Shown one piece after another: positions 1-10,175 of a stretch of 64,000 nt of DNA. The position numbers were made by a program, and so were the translations under genes. Position 1 is the stretch's first letter. Every line of letters begins with the position of its first letter. Origin of the DNA: Arachis hypogaea (lineage: Eukaryota > Streptophyta > Magnoliopsida > Fabales > Fabaceae). The stretch is taken from contig NC_092044.1 in assembly GCF_003086295.3 (NCBI RefSeq), positions 67,833,213-67,897,212 of the forward strand, read 5' to 3'. The notes beneath the pieces were generated by a model, which saw nothing but the letters and a program-made list of their open reading frames with translations, searched no databases and had not been told where the DNA came from.

Positions 1-528
1 TTGGATCCTTTTTACCCTTGCCTTTTGGTTTTAAGGGCTATTGGCTTTTTCTGCTTGCTTTTTCTTTTTCTATTATTTTTTTCGCCAATTATTATTTTTT
101 TTTCGCAAGCTTTTTACTTTTCACTGCTTTTTCTTGCTTCAAGAATCAATTTTCATGATTTTTCAGATCATCAATAACATTTCTCTTTGTTCATCATTCT
201 TTCAAGAGCCAACAGTTTTAACATTCATAAACAACAAGATCAAAAATATGCACTGTTTAAGCATTCATTCAGAAAACAAAAAGTATTGTCACCACATCAA
301 TATAATTAAACTAAATTCAAGGATAAATTCGAAATTCATGTACTTCTGGTTCTTTTGAATTAAAACATTTTTATTTTAAGAGAGGTGAAGGATTAATGGA
401 TTTTATTCATAACTTTAAGACATGGTTACTACATACTAATGATCATGAAGTAGAGACACAAAACATAGATAAACACAACATAAAAATCGAAAAACAGGAA
501 GAAATAAGAACAAGGAATGAATCCACCT
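1..528 (-). other. 3' non-coding tail of element A
   Basis: No gene is seen. The stretch matches 20279-20798 of element B, which lies between ORF2 and the 3' LTR. It is rich in T runs on the plus strand and includes short open frames that I treat as chance. Confidence 0.7.
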
Positions 529-1677
529 TTAGTGGCGTCTTCTTCTTGAAGGACCAACAATGTTCTTAAGCTCTTCTATGTCCCTTCCTTGCCTTTGTTG
601 CTCCTCCCTCATTGCTCTTTGATCTTCTCTTATTTCATGGAGAATGATGGAGTGCTCATGATGTTCCACCCTTAATTGTTAAACATTGTGGCTCAAATCT
701 TCTAAGGAGGTGTTGAGTTGTTCCCAATAGTTGTTGGGAGGAAAGTGCATCCCTTGAGGCATCTCAGGGATTTCTTGATGATGAGCTTCCTCGTGCATCT
801 CTTGAGAACCATGAAGGGTCTCTCTTGCTTGCTCCATCCTCTTCTTGGTGATGGGCTTATCCTCTTCAATGGGGATGTCTCCTTCTATGATAACTCCAGT
901 TGAATAACATAGATGGCAAATAAGGCGAGGAAAAGCTAGCCTTGCCATGGTGGAGGGCTTGTCGGCTATTTTGTAGATTTCATTGGAGATGACCTCATGA
1001 ACTTCTACTTCCTCTCCAATCATGATGCTATGAATCATGATGGCCCGATCCACAGTAACTTCAGATCGGTTGCTAGTGGGAATGATGGAGCGTTGGATGA
1101 ACTCCAACCATCCTCTAGCCACAGGCTTGAGGTCCAGTCTTCTTAGTTGAACTGGCTTGCCTTTGGAGTCTCTTTTCCATTGAGCTCCTTCCACACATAT
1201 GTCCATTAGGACTTGGTCCAACCTTTGATTAAAGTTGACCCTTCTAGTATAGGAGCGTTCATCTTCTTGCATCATGGGCAAGTGGAATACCAACCTTACA
1301 TTTTCCGGACTAAAATCTAAGTATTTTCCCCGAACCATTGTGAGATAATTCTTTGGACTCGGGTTCATACTTTGATCATGGTTCCTAGTGATCCATGCAT
1401 TGGCATAGAACTCTTGAACCATTAAGATTCCGACTTTTTTCATGGGGTTGGTTAGGACTTCCCAACCTCTTCTTCGGATTTCATGTCGGATCTCCGGATA
1501 CTCATTTTTCTTGAGCTTGAAAGGGACCTCAGGGATCACCTTCTTCTTTGCCACAACATCATAGAAGTGGTTTTGATGGCTCTTGGAAATGAATCTTTCC
1601 ATCTCCCATGACTCGGAGGTGGAAGCTTTTGTCTTCCCTTTTCCTTTTCTAGAGGATTCTCCGGCCTTAGGTGCCAT
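529..1677 (-). pseudogene. ORF2 of element A (plant transposon protein domain)
   Basis: The start is the ATG at 1677-1675 (protein begins MAPKAGESSRKGKGK, a basic serine-rich N terminus). The body contains the residues I associate with the plant 'putative plant transposon protein' domain (Pfam PF20167, recalled, not searched): a run around YLTMVRGKYLDFSPENVRL and later PVARGWLEFIQRSIIPTSNR. The C-terminal part is Gln/Glu-rich and probably coiled-coil. Compared with the copy in element B, two changed bases create a stop near 679, removing the last 50 or so residues; the ancestral stop is at 529-531. Its function is unknown. It lies downstream of gag-pro, in the place where an env-like or extra ORF sits in Athila/Tat-type elements. 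Confidence 0.7.
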
Positions 1678-2186
1678 TGATGGTAGTGGAAAACAAAAAA
1701 GATTGTGCTTTGACCACACCAAACTTAAAATATTGCTCGTCCTCGAGCAAGAGAAGAAAGAAGAGAAGAAGAATAAGAGAATATGGAGGAGAAGGAGAAG
1801 TGTAAGTTCGGCCAAGGTATAGAAGAAGGGGTTGTGTTGTGTGAAAATGAAGTAGAATGGAAGGGTATATATAGGGAGAGGGGAGAGGGTAGGTTCGGCC
1901 ATTTAGGGTGGGATTGGGTGGGAAAATGTTTTTAAATTTTTGAAGGTAGGTGGGGTTTATGGGGAAGAGTGGGTGGATGTGAGTGGTGAATATGTGATTG
2001 GGAAGAGAGATTCAGGTGATTGGTGAAGGGTTTTTGGGAAGTGTGACATGGGAAAGAGTAAAATAGGATTAGGAGGTAAGGTGGGAATATAGTAGGTGGG
2101 GATCCTGTGGGGTCCACAGATCCTGAGGTGTCAAGGAATTTCATCCTTGCACCAAATAGGAATGTAAAATGCCTTTGCACACCATT
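1678..2186 (-). other. Spacer upstream of ORF2, element A
   Basis: Non-coding. It holds a CACCAAACTTA motif at 1717-1727, which is the reverse complement of the sequence found next to the 3' LTR of element B, and a purine-rich stretch (1741-1920). The corresponding stretch of element B (25156-25680) is similar. I see no promoter I can defend. Confidence 0.5.
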
Positions 2187-2426
2187 CTGGCATTTAAACG
2201 CCAAGTGGTGCACATTCTGGGCGTTAAACGCCCACATGTAACATGTTTCTGGCGTTGAACGCCAGTTTCATGCTTGTTACTGGCGTTCAGCGCCAGCTTT
2301 TCCTCTAGGCACATTCCTGGCGTTCAGCGCCAGAATGTTGCTTGTTTCTGGCGTTCAGCGCCAGGTTGATGCTCTGTTCTGGCGTTGAACGCCAGCCATA
2401 TGCTCCTTACTGGCGTTGAACGCCAG
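2187..2426. repeat. Palindrome array, ~31-bp period (element A)
   Basis: Eight 17-18-bp palindromes of the type CTGGCGTTGAACGCCAG start at about 2187, 2217, 2249, 2280, 2317, 2348, 2379 and 2410. Spacing is 30, 32, 31, 37, 31, 31 and 31 bp. The spacers are mostly 14 bp and resemble each other (for example TGATGCTCTGTT and CATATGCTCCTTA), so this is a degenerate tandem repeat with an embedded dyad. It lies between the protease and ORF2. The period is not a multiple of three, so no single frame is preserved. Confidence 0.9.
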
Positions 2427-2648
2427 TCTGTGCTTCCTCCAGGGTGTGATTTTTTTCTTCTGCTGTTTTTGATCCTGTTTTTAATTTTTATATTTTTGTC
2501 GTGACTCCTCATGATCATGTACCTAATAAAACACAAAATAACAATAACATAAAAATTAGATAAATAAAATTGGGTTGCCTCCCAACAAGCGCTTCTTTAA
2601 TGTCAATAGCTTGACAGTGGCTCTCATGGAGCCACAAAGGTGATCAGG

Positions 2649-4963
2649 TCAATGTTGTATAGTCCCAACACCAAACTTAGAGTTTGGATATGGGGTCTTA
2701 ACACCAAACTTAGAGTTTGGTTGTGGCCTCCCAACACCAAACTTAGAGTTTGACTGTGGGGGCTCTTCTTGACTCTGAACTGAGAGAAGCTCTTCATGCT
2801 TACTCTCTTTTGTCACAGAGGAATGGCCATGTGCCTTAAACACAAGGTAGTCCCCATTCAATTGAAGGACTAATTCACCTCTGTTGACATCTATCACAGC
2901 TCCTGCTATGGCTAGGAAAGGTCTTCCAAGGATTATGCATTCATCATCTTCCTTCCTAGTGTCTAAGATTATGAAATCAGCAGGGATGTAAAGACCTTCA
3001 ACCTTTACTAACACGTCCTCCACTAGTCCATAAGCTTGTCTCAATGACTTGTCTGCCAATTGTAATGAGAACAAGGCAGGTTGTACTCAATGATCCCCAG
3101 CTTCTCCATTACAGAGAGCGGCATAAGATTTATTCCTGACCCCAGATCACATAGAGCTTTTTCAAAGGTCATGGTGCCTATGGTACAAGGTATTAAGAAC
3201 TTGCCAGGATCTTGTTTCTTTTGAGGTAGAGTTTGCTGAATCCAGGTATCTAGTTCATTGATGAGCAAGGGAGGTTCACTTTCCCAAGTCTCATTACCAA
3301 ACAACTTGGCATTCAGCTTCATGATAGCTCCTAAATATTGAGCAACTTGCTCTCCAGTCACATCTTCATCCTCTTCAGAGGAAGAATAGTCTTCAGAGCT
3401 CATGAATGGCAGAAGGAGATTTAATGGAATCTCTATGGTCTCTATATGAGCCTCAGATTCCTTTGGATCCTTAATAGGAAACTCCTTCTTGCTTGAGAGA
3501 CGTCCTAGGAGGTCTTCCTCACTAGGATTTTCGTCCTCCTCCTCCCTTGTGCATTCGGCCATATTGATTACATCAATGTCCTTGCACTCTCCTTTTGGAT
3601 TCTCTTCTGTATTGCTTGGGAGAATACTGGGAGGAGTTTCACTGACTTTCTTACTCAGCTGGCCCACTTGTGCCTCCAGATTTCTGATGGAGGATCTTGT
3701 TTCACTCATGAAACTAAAAGTGGCCTTTAACAGATCAGATACTAGATTGGCTAAATTAGAAGTGTTTTATTCAGAATTCTCTGTCTGTTACTGAGAAGAT
3801 GATGGAAAAGGCTTGCTATTGCTCAGCCTATTACGTCCACCATTGTTAAAGCCTTGTTGAGGCTTTTGTTGATCCTTCCATGAGAAATTTGGATGATTTC
3901 TCCATGATGAGTTATAGGTGTTTCCATAAGGTTCACCCATGTAATTAACCTATGCCATGGCAGGGTTCTCAGGATCATAAGCTTCTTCAGAAGCTGCCTC
4001 TTTAGTACTGTTGGATGCATGTTGCCATCCATTCAGACTTTGAGAGATCATGTTGACCTGTTGAGTCAACACTTTGTTCTGAGCTAATATGGCATTTAGA
4101 GCATCAATTTCAAGAACTCCTTTCTTCGGAGGTATCCCATTATTCACAGAATTCCTCTCAGAAGTGTACATGAATTGGTTGTTTGCAACCATGTCAATGA
4201 GTTCTTGAGCCTCTTCAGGCGTTTTCTTTAGGTGAATAGATCCACCTGCAGAATGGTCCAATGACATTTTCGAAAATTCAGATAGACCATAATAGAATAT
4301 ATCTAATATGGTCCATTCTGAAAACATGTTAGATGGACACCTTTTGGTCAGCTGCTTGTATCTTTCCCAAGCTTCATAGAGGGATTCACCATCTTTTAGT
4401 TTGAAGGTTTGAACATCCACTCTCAACTTGCTCAGCTTTTGAGGAGGAAAGAATTTATCCAAGAAGGCAGTGACCAGCTTATCCCAGGAGTCCAGGCTAT
4501 CCTTGGGTTGTGAATCCAACCATATTTTAGCTCTGTCTCTTACAGCAAAAGGGAAAAACATGAGTCTGTAGACTTCAGGATCAACTCCATTTGTCTTTAC
4601 AGTCTCACAGATCTGCAAGAACTCAGTTAAAAACTGATAAGGATCTTCAGATGGAAGTCCATAAAACTTGCAGTTTTGTTGCATTAAGGCAACTAGCTGA
4701 GGTTTCAGCTCAAAGTTGTTGTCTCCAATGGCAGGAATGGAGATGCTTCTTCCATCAAATTTGGATGTTGGCTTTGTGAAGTCACCAAGCATTCTCCTTG
4801 CATTATTATTATTTTTGGCTGCCATCTCCTTCTCTTGTTCTAATGTTTCTGAAAGGTTACCTTTACATTGTTGTAACTTAGCTTCTCTTAATTTTCTCTT
4901 CAGAGTCCTTTCAGGTTCTGGATCAATTTCAACAAGAGTACTTTTTTCCTTGTTCCTGCTCAT
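2649..4963 (-). pseudogene. gag-protease polyprotein of element A
   Basis: The start is ATG at 4963 (MSRNKEKSTLVEIDPEPERT). Residues about 50-230 form a Retrotrans_gag capsid domain with the typical YEAWERYKQLTKRCP segment. The C-terminal part is an aspartic protease with CDLGSGINLMP (Asp codon at 3146-3148) and later ILGRPFLA, as in Athila/Tat-type gypsy elements. Gag would coat the RNA and the protease would cut the polyprotein. The frame is broken: a stop at 3950, further stops near 3795-3830 and a frame change near 3074. No reverse transcriptase follows; the frame ends in three SKFGV repeats. Confidence 0.85.
2669..2755 (-). repeat. 33-bp in-frame repeats (SKFGV), element A protease tail
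   Basis: Three copies of a unit whose plus-strand core is CCAAACTTAGAGTTTGG start at 2671, 2704 and 2737, exactly 33 bp apart. The core is itself an inverted repeat. On the coding strand each unit reads (N)SKFGV and keeps frame, giving an 11-residue repeat at the C terminus. Element B carries the same three copies at about 26206-26285. Confidence 0.8.
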
Positions 4964-6467
4964 ACGAAAGAGAAGAAAACAAGAAAAGAAAGAGGAATCC
5001 TCTATGTCACAGTATAGAGATTCCTTTATGTTAATAGAAGAAGAAAGGGGAGAAGAATGAAGAAGAGTGGGTTCGGATATTTAGGTGAAGAGAAGTGTTA
5101 TTAATTAAATAATTAAATAGAATAAGAGAGAAGAGATAGAAAATTCGAAAATAATTTTTTTTTAAAAAAGGTTAGTAATTTTCGAAAATTAGAAATAAGA
5201 TAAGATTAAAATTAAAATTTAAAACAAAAAGAATTTTTGAAAAAGATATGAGATATTTTCGAAAATTAGAGAGGGAAAAGTAGTTAGGTGATTTTGAAAA
5301 AGATAAGAAACAAACAAAAAGTCAAAGAGTTAGTTGAAAAAGATATTAAAATCAAATTTGAAAAGATAAGAAGATAAGAGGTCAGATAAGATATTTTGAA
5401 ATCAAATTTTGAAAAAGATAAAATTTTTGAAAAAGATAAGATAAAAGATAAAAAGATTTAACTTTTAAATTTAAAGTTACTTACTTCACTAACAAGAAAC
5501 TTCAAGATAAGATTCTAGAACTTAAAGATTGAACCTTTCTTAACAAGAAAGTAACAAACTTCAAATTTTTGAATCAATCACATTAATTGTTAGTGTAATT
5601 TTGAAAATATGATATAAAGATAAGAAAAAGATTTTGAAAATAATTTAAAAAATATTTTTGAAAATTTTCGAAAAATAAAGATAAGATTGAAAAGATATGA
5701 TTTTTGAAAAAGATTTTGAAAAGATAAGATTTTTTTTTTAAATTGAAAATTTGACTTGACTTGTGAGAACAACTAATTTTAAAAATTTTTGACCAAGTCA
5801 ACCCAAAATTTCGAAAATTTGGAGGGAAATAAGAAAAAGATATTTTTTTTATTTTTGAAATTTTAAAGATGAGAGAAAAAAACATAAAAAGGACCCAAAA
5901 TATGAAAATTTTGGATCAAACACATAATGCATGCAAGAACACTATGAATGTCAAGATGAACACCAAGAACACTTTGAAGATCATGATGAACATCAAGAAC
6001 ATAATTTTGAAAAATTTTTTATGCAAAGAAAACATGCAAGACACCAAACTTAGAAATTTTTAATGCTTGGAAAATGTGAATGCAAAAATGCACATGAAAA
6101 ACAACAAAAGACACAAAACAAGAAATCATTAAGATCAAACAAGAAGACTTGTCAAGAACAACTTGAAGATCATGAAGAACACTATGAATGCATGAGATTT
6201 TTGAAAAATGCAAGAAAAATTTTTAAAGCATGCAATTGACACCAAACTTAAAAATTGACTCAAGACTCAAACAAGAACACAAAATATTTTTGGTTTTTAT
6301 GATTTTATGATTTTTTTGGATTTTTATTAATTTTTTTCGAAAATATTTTTGGAAAAACGAAAAAGAAAAGAAAATTTTGAAAAATAAGATTTTTGAAAAG
6401 TTTTTGAAAAGAAAATTACCTAATCTGAGCAACAAGATAAATCGTCAGTTGTCCATACTCGAACAAT
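4964..6467 (-). other. Long AT-rich leader between PBS and gag (element A)
   Basis: About 1.5 kb without a credible gene. The plus strand is dominated by GATAAGA, AAAAGAT and TTTGAAAA words; short Phe-rich frames on the minus strand are composition artefacts. CACCAAACTTA motifs occur at 6042-6052 and 6240-6250. Element B has the matching leader at 28482-29952. Confidence 0.7.
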
Positions 6468-6484
6468 CCCCGGCAATGGCGCCA
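6468..6484 (-). promoter_or_regulatory. Primer-binding site, tRNA-Asp (element A)
   Basis: On the minus strand the sequence is TGGCGCCATTGCCGGGG, six bases downstream of the LTR end. Apart from one base it is complementary to the 3' end of plant tRNA-Asp(GUC), which ends CCCGGCAACGGCGCCA. It would prime minus-strand DNA synthesis. Confidence 0.85.
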
Positions 6485-6557
6485 AAAATTTGGTGGACGA
6501 AATTGTGATAAAAAAGTTCCAGGCACTGTTAGAGAAGCTCACAACTCCGTTCAACTT

Positions 6558-6625
6558 AACCAGCAAGTGTACTGGGTCATCCAAGTAATACCTTACGTGA
6601 GTAAGGGTCGATCCCACAGAGATTG
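6558..6625 (-). promoter_or_regulatory. Conserved two-hairpin LTR module (element A)
   Basis: On the minus strand the order is GTGGGATCGACC, a hairpin with stem CCTTAC/GTAAGG (6591-6606), ATTACTTGG, and a hairpin with stem CCAG/CTGG (6560-6575). The same order occurs in the LTRs of elements B, C, D, the LTR fragment at 10176 and the solo LTR at 21431, with different but still complementary stem bases. The function is unknown; a role as structured RNA in R/U5 is inference. Confidence 0.6.
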
Positions 6626-7647
6626 CTAGTATGAAGCAAGCTATGGTCACCTTGTAAATCTCAGTTAGGCAGATTAAATGGTTATGGGTTTCGAAAATTA
6701 ATAATAAATAGAAAATAAAAAGGGATAGAAATAATTATGTAGATCAATAGTGGGAATTTCAGATAGGCGTGTGGAGATGCTAGAATCTTCTCGAATCTCT
6801 ACTTTTTTATTACATTCATCCAATCCTTCTTACTCCTTTCCATGGCAAGCTGTATGTAGGGCATCACCATCATCAATGGCTACTTTTAATCCTCTCAGGG
6901 AAATGGTCGTATGCGCTGTCACTACACGGCTAATCGTCTGGAGGCATCACCCTTGTTGATAGCTACATCCCATCCTCTCAGTGAAAATGGTCCAAATGCT
7001 CTTTCACAGCACGGCTAATCATCTGTCGGTTCTCAATCAGGTTGGAGTAGAATCCCTTGATTCTTTTGCGTTTGTCATCACGCCCAGCCTTCAGGAGTTT
7101 GAAGCTCGTCACAGTCATTCAATACCGGAATCCTACTCGGAATACCACAGACAAGGTTAGACTTTCCGGATTCCCAGGATCCTACTCAGAATACCACAGA
7201 CAAGGTTAGACTTTCCGGATTCCCATGAATGCCGCCATCTATCTAGCTTATACCACGAAGATTCTGTTGGGGAATCTAAGAGATATGCGCCCGGCCTAGA
7301 GTAGAACGGAAGTGGTTGTCAATCACGCACGTTCATAGGTGAGAATGATTATGAGTGTCACGGATCATCACATTCATCAAAGTGTTGTGCAACATATATC
7401 TTGGAATAAGAATGAAAGAGAATTGAATAGAAAGTAATAGTAATTGTATTGAAACTTGAGGTACAGCAAGGCTCCACACCCTTAAATCATGGTGTGCAGA
7501 AACTCCACCATTGAAAATACATAAGTGAAAGGTTCAGGCATGGCCGAATGGCCAGCCCCCTAAATGATCAAGAGACCGAATGATCAAAGACTAAAACAGT
7601 CAGAGATTAAACTGTCAAAAGATGTCTAATACAATAGTAACTTATCC

Positions 7648-7655
7648 TATTTATA
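7648..7655 (-). promoter_or_regulatory. TATA-like box in LTR A
   Basis: TATAAATA on the minus strand, within GTATAAATAGG, in the middle of the LTR where a pol II promoter is expected. It is conserved at 19096-19103 and 31118-31125 in the LTRs of element B. Confidence 0.55.
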
Positions 7656-7769
7656 CTAGACTAGCTACTAGGGTTTACATGAGTAAGTAATTGATGCATA
7701 AATCCACTTCCGGGGCCCACTTGGTGTATGCTTGGGCTGAGCTTGATCTATCCACGAGCTGAGGCTTTT

Positions 7770-7881
7770 CTTGGAGTTGAACTCCAAGTTATAGCGTGTT
7801 TTGGGCGTTCAACTCCGGATCATGACGTGTTTCTGGCGTTTAACTCCAGACAGCAGCATGTACTTGGCGTTCAATGCCAAG
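7770..7881. repeat. Short palindrome array inside LTR A
   Basis: Four inverted repeats lie at 7770-7788 (CTTGGAGTTGAACTCCAAG), about 7802 (TTGGGCGTTCAACTCC), 7833-7849 (CTGGCGTTTAACTCCAG) and 7863-7881 (CTTGGCGTTCAATGCCAAG), spaced about 30-32 bp. This is the same dyad type and period as the array at 2187-2426. Confidence 0.75.
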
Positions 7882-8236
7882 TTACGTCGTCAATTTCCGA
7901 ATAAAGTATGGACTATTATATATTGCTGGAAAGCTCTGGATTGCTACTTTCCAACGCCGTTGAGAGCACGCAAAATGGAGTTCTGTAGCTCCAGAAAATC
8001 CATTTCGAGTGCAGGGAGGTCAGATTCCAACAGCATCAGCAGTCCTTTTGTCAGCCTTTTTCAGAGTTTTGCTCAAGTCCCTCAATTTTAGCCAGAAATT
8101 ACCTGAAATCACAAAAACACACACAGAAATGTGAATTTAACATAAAAACTAATGAAAACATCCCTAAAAGTAGCTTGAACTTACTAAAAACTACCTAAAA
8201 ACAATGCCAAAAAGCGTATAAATTATCCGCTCATCA

Positions 8237-8973
8237 GGTTGCCACAGCCTCCACCCCTTTAGATACGTAGTCCACTGCCACCAAGATATACTTGTTCGAA
8301 TTTGAGGGTGGGAATGGTCCCATGAAGTCGATCCCCAATACATCGAACAGTTCAAGCTCTAGAATGTATTGCTGTGGCATCTTATTTCTCTTGGGTAGAT
8401 TGCCAGCCCTTTGGCATTCATTGCAGCTTCTCACCAATTCCTTAGCATCCTTGAAGATAGTGGGCCAGAAGAACCCACATTACAGTACTTTTGCGGCAGT
8501 TCTTTCTCCTCCAAAATGACCTCCAAATCTAGCACTATTACAACTGCACAGGACCTCTCGTCCTTATTCTTCTGAAATGCACCTCCTAAGGATTCCATCT
8601 CAGCATTTCTTGAAGAGATAGGGTTCATCCCAAATGAAATACTTAGAATCATTGATGAGTTTTCTTCTTTGATGTTTATTGATCCCAGGGGGTAGGTCAC
8701 CGGCTGCTTTAAAATTGGCAATATCTGCAAACTAGGGTGCTTTGTGAACCAACATTAACTGTTCATCTGGGAAAAACTCATTTATACTTGTATCATGTGT
8801 AGCATCCTTCTCACAAGGGATTCTGAATAGATGATCTGCTACCTTGTTATCCACACCCTTTTTATCTCTAATCTCGATGTTGAATTCCTACAATAATAAG
8901 ATCCATCTGATTAGTCTTGGTTTCGATTCCTGTTTGGCAAATAGATATTTGAGTGCTGTGTGATCAGTGAAAA
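8237..8973 (-). pseudogene. pol fragment: RNase H end to integrase start
   Basis: Read from 8973 leftwards the minus strand encodes the end of RNase H ([23 protein letters not shown]), the linker, an integrase zinc-binding region ([11 protein letters not shown]) and the start of the integrase core ([20 protein letters not shown], 8437-8234). Several stops and frame changes break it. It is cut on the left by the LTR of element A and on the right by plastid DNA. It resembles the pol of the element at 56380-60112 and is a relic of an autonomous Athila/Tat-type gypsy element. Confidence 0.8.
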
Positions 8974-9487
8974 CAAAGTCGTATAAATAGAATAAATAAA
9001 TAGAATAGTATTGAATAGTATTCAATTTGAGAAGAGAATCTTTATAGAGGATTTCGAATAGATTCAAAATTTAATAGATTAATAAAATCTATAAATCTGA
9101 ATATATTACTCCTATTGAATATTCAAATTCATTTTTCTATTACTATTTTTTTTATTTTGTGATTTTATTCTATAAATTTAATTATATTAAATTGATAGAT
9201 TTTGAAAGTTGAATTCTATTTCTATTTTGAGATTTGTTTTTAAGTTTTACAATATACCATAACAATATACCCTCCCTATATATAAATATAAGATGATATA
9301 AATATTAAGTATAGAAGATTTTTCCAATAGAAAAAAAAGTTTGACCCCTCCCTCCCTATAATGTCTTAGTTTTCTTTATTTTTATTTGGGGGCTTATATA
9401 TTCCATTTTTTTAATGTGCCTCACAATTCAAAAGAATTCGTGGGGAGGGGTCATTTCAGTTCATTTTTTGATCTATAACAAATAGCT

Positions 9488-9742
<255 letters not shown>

Positions 9743-10042
9743 TTATAAAAAAAAATTGTAATAAAAAAACATATTTTGGGGTTTTATCATGAATCTATTG
9801 ATTTTATATGACGTATTACCTACCCCTTTCTTTTTAGGCATGGATCGAAGGTTTGTTTTTATTTCAGAAAAAGACATGCTGGATCATGCATCTTCTATAA
9901 TATTTTGAAGAATTAAAAGTGACCAATTGATTCACACTGGATATCTATGCCATCGATCATCGATCGATACTAACTATATTAATTCATATAGTTATGTTCT
10001 ATTCAGTAGAATAAAGATAAAATAGAAATTGGCTTTTTGGTT

Positions 10043-10133
10043 GGAGGGATGGCTGAGTGGTTGATAGCCCCGGTCTTGAAAACCGGTATAGTTCACAACA
10101 CGAACTATCGAGGGTTCGAATCCCTCTCTCTCC
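10043..10133 (+). tRNA. trnS-UGA: trnS-UGA, plastid-type, nuclear copy
   Basis: A 91-nt class II tRNA. The acceptor strands are GGAGGGA and TCTCTCC (one G-U pair), the anticodon stem is CCGGT/ACCGG with loop CTTGAAA, and the anticodon TGA is at 10077-10079. A long variable arm and the T-arm GAGGGTTCGAATCCCTC follow. No CCA is encoded. It is the plastid serine tRNA next to psbZ; a G at position 5 of the acceptor stem looks like a post-transfer change. Confidence 0.9.
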
Positions 10134-10175
10134 TTTTGTTTTTGCTCGACAAAAGTATTCTTTTTCTTTTATTGG

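Larger units (their letters stand above)
1..8236 (-). mobile_element. LTR retrotransposon A, pol-less, 3' end off window
   Basis: Reading the minus strand from right to left there is a 5' LTR (6491-8236), a tRNA-Asp primer-binding site (6468-6484), a long AT-rich leader, a gag-protease reading frame (4963-2649), a palindrome array (2187-2426), ORF2 (1677-529) and a 3' tail that leaves the window. The 3' LTR is not present. No reverse transcriptase, RNase H or integrase is visible, so the element is non-autonomous. It is a close relative of element B at 17953-31724, which is complete at both ends and confirms this order. It sits in an older pol fragment; the five bases after its LTR are GGTTG. 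Confidence 0.85.
6491..8236 (-). repeat. 5' LTR of element A
   Basis: 1746 bp. On the minus strand it begins TGATGAGCGGATAATTTATA and ends TTTCGTCCACCA, the canonical TG...CA ends, next to the PBS. It is homologous over its full length to both LTRs of element B. It carries a TATA-like box (7648-7655), a structured module near its PBS end (6558-6625) and four palindromes at about 31-bp spacing (7770-7881). Confidence 0.9.

Noticed and set aside
41..358. Open frame of 105 codons rich in Phe (also 20265-20630)
   Set aside because: It is antisense to the non-coding tail of an element, and its composition follows T runs.
2187..2426. Regularly spaced palindromes resembling a CRISPR array
   Set aside because: The host is a plant, repeats are degenerate, spacers resemble each other, and there are no cas genes. 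It is a tandem repeat of a retroelement.
5583..5885. Phe/Lys-rich open frames in the leader
   Set aside because: AT composition artefacts; not conserved in the matching leader of element B.
6750..7260. Repeated GGATTCC/CCGGAATCCTACTCGGA words in the A/B LTR as a separate repeat element
   Set aside because: They are an internal tandem duplication within the LTR, present in both B LTRs.
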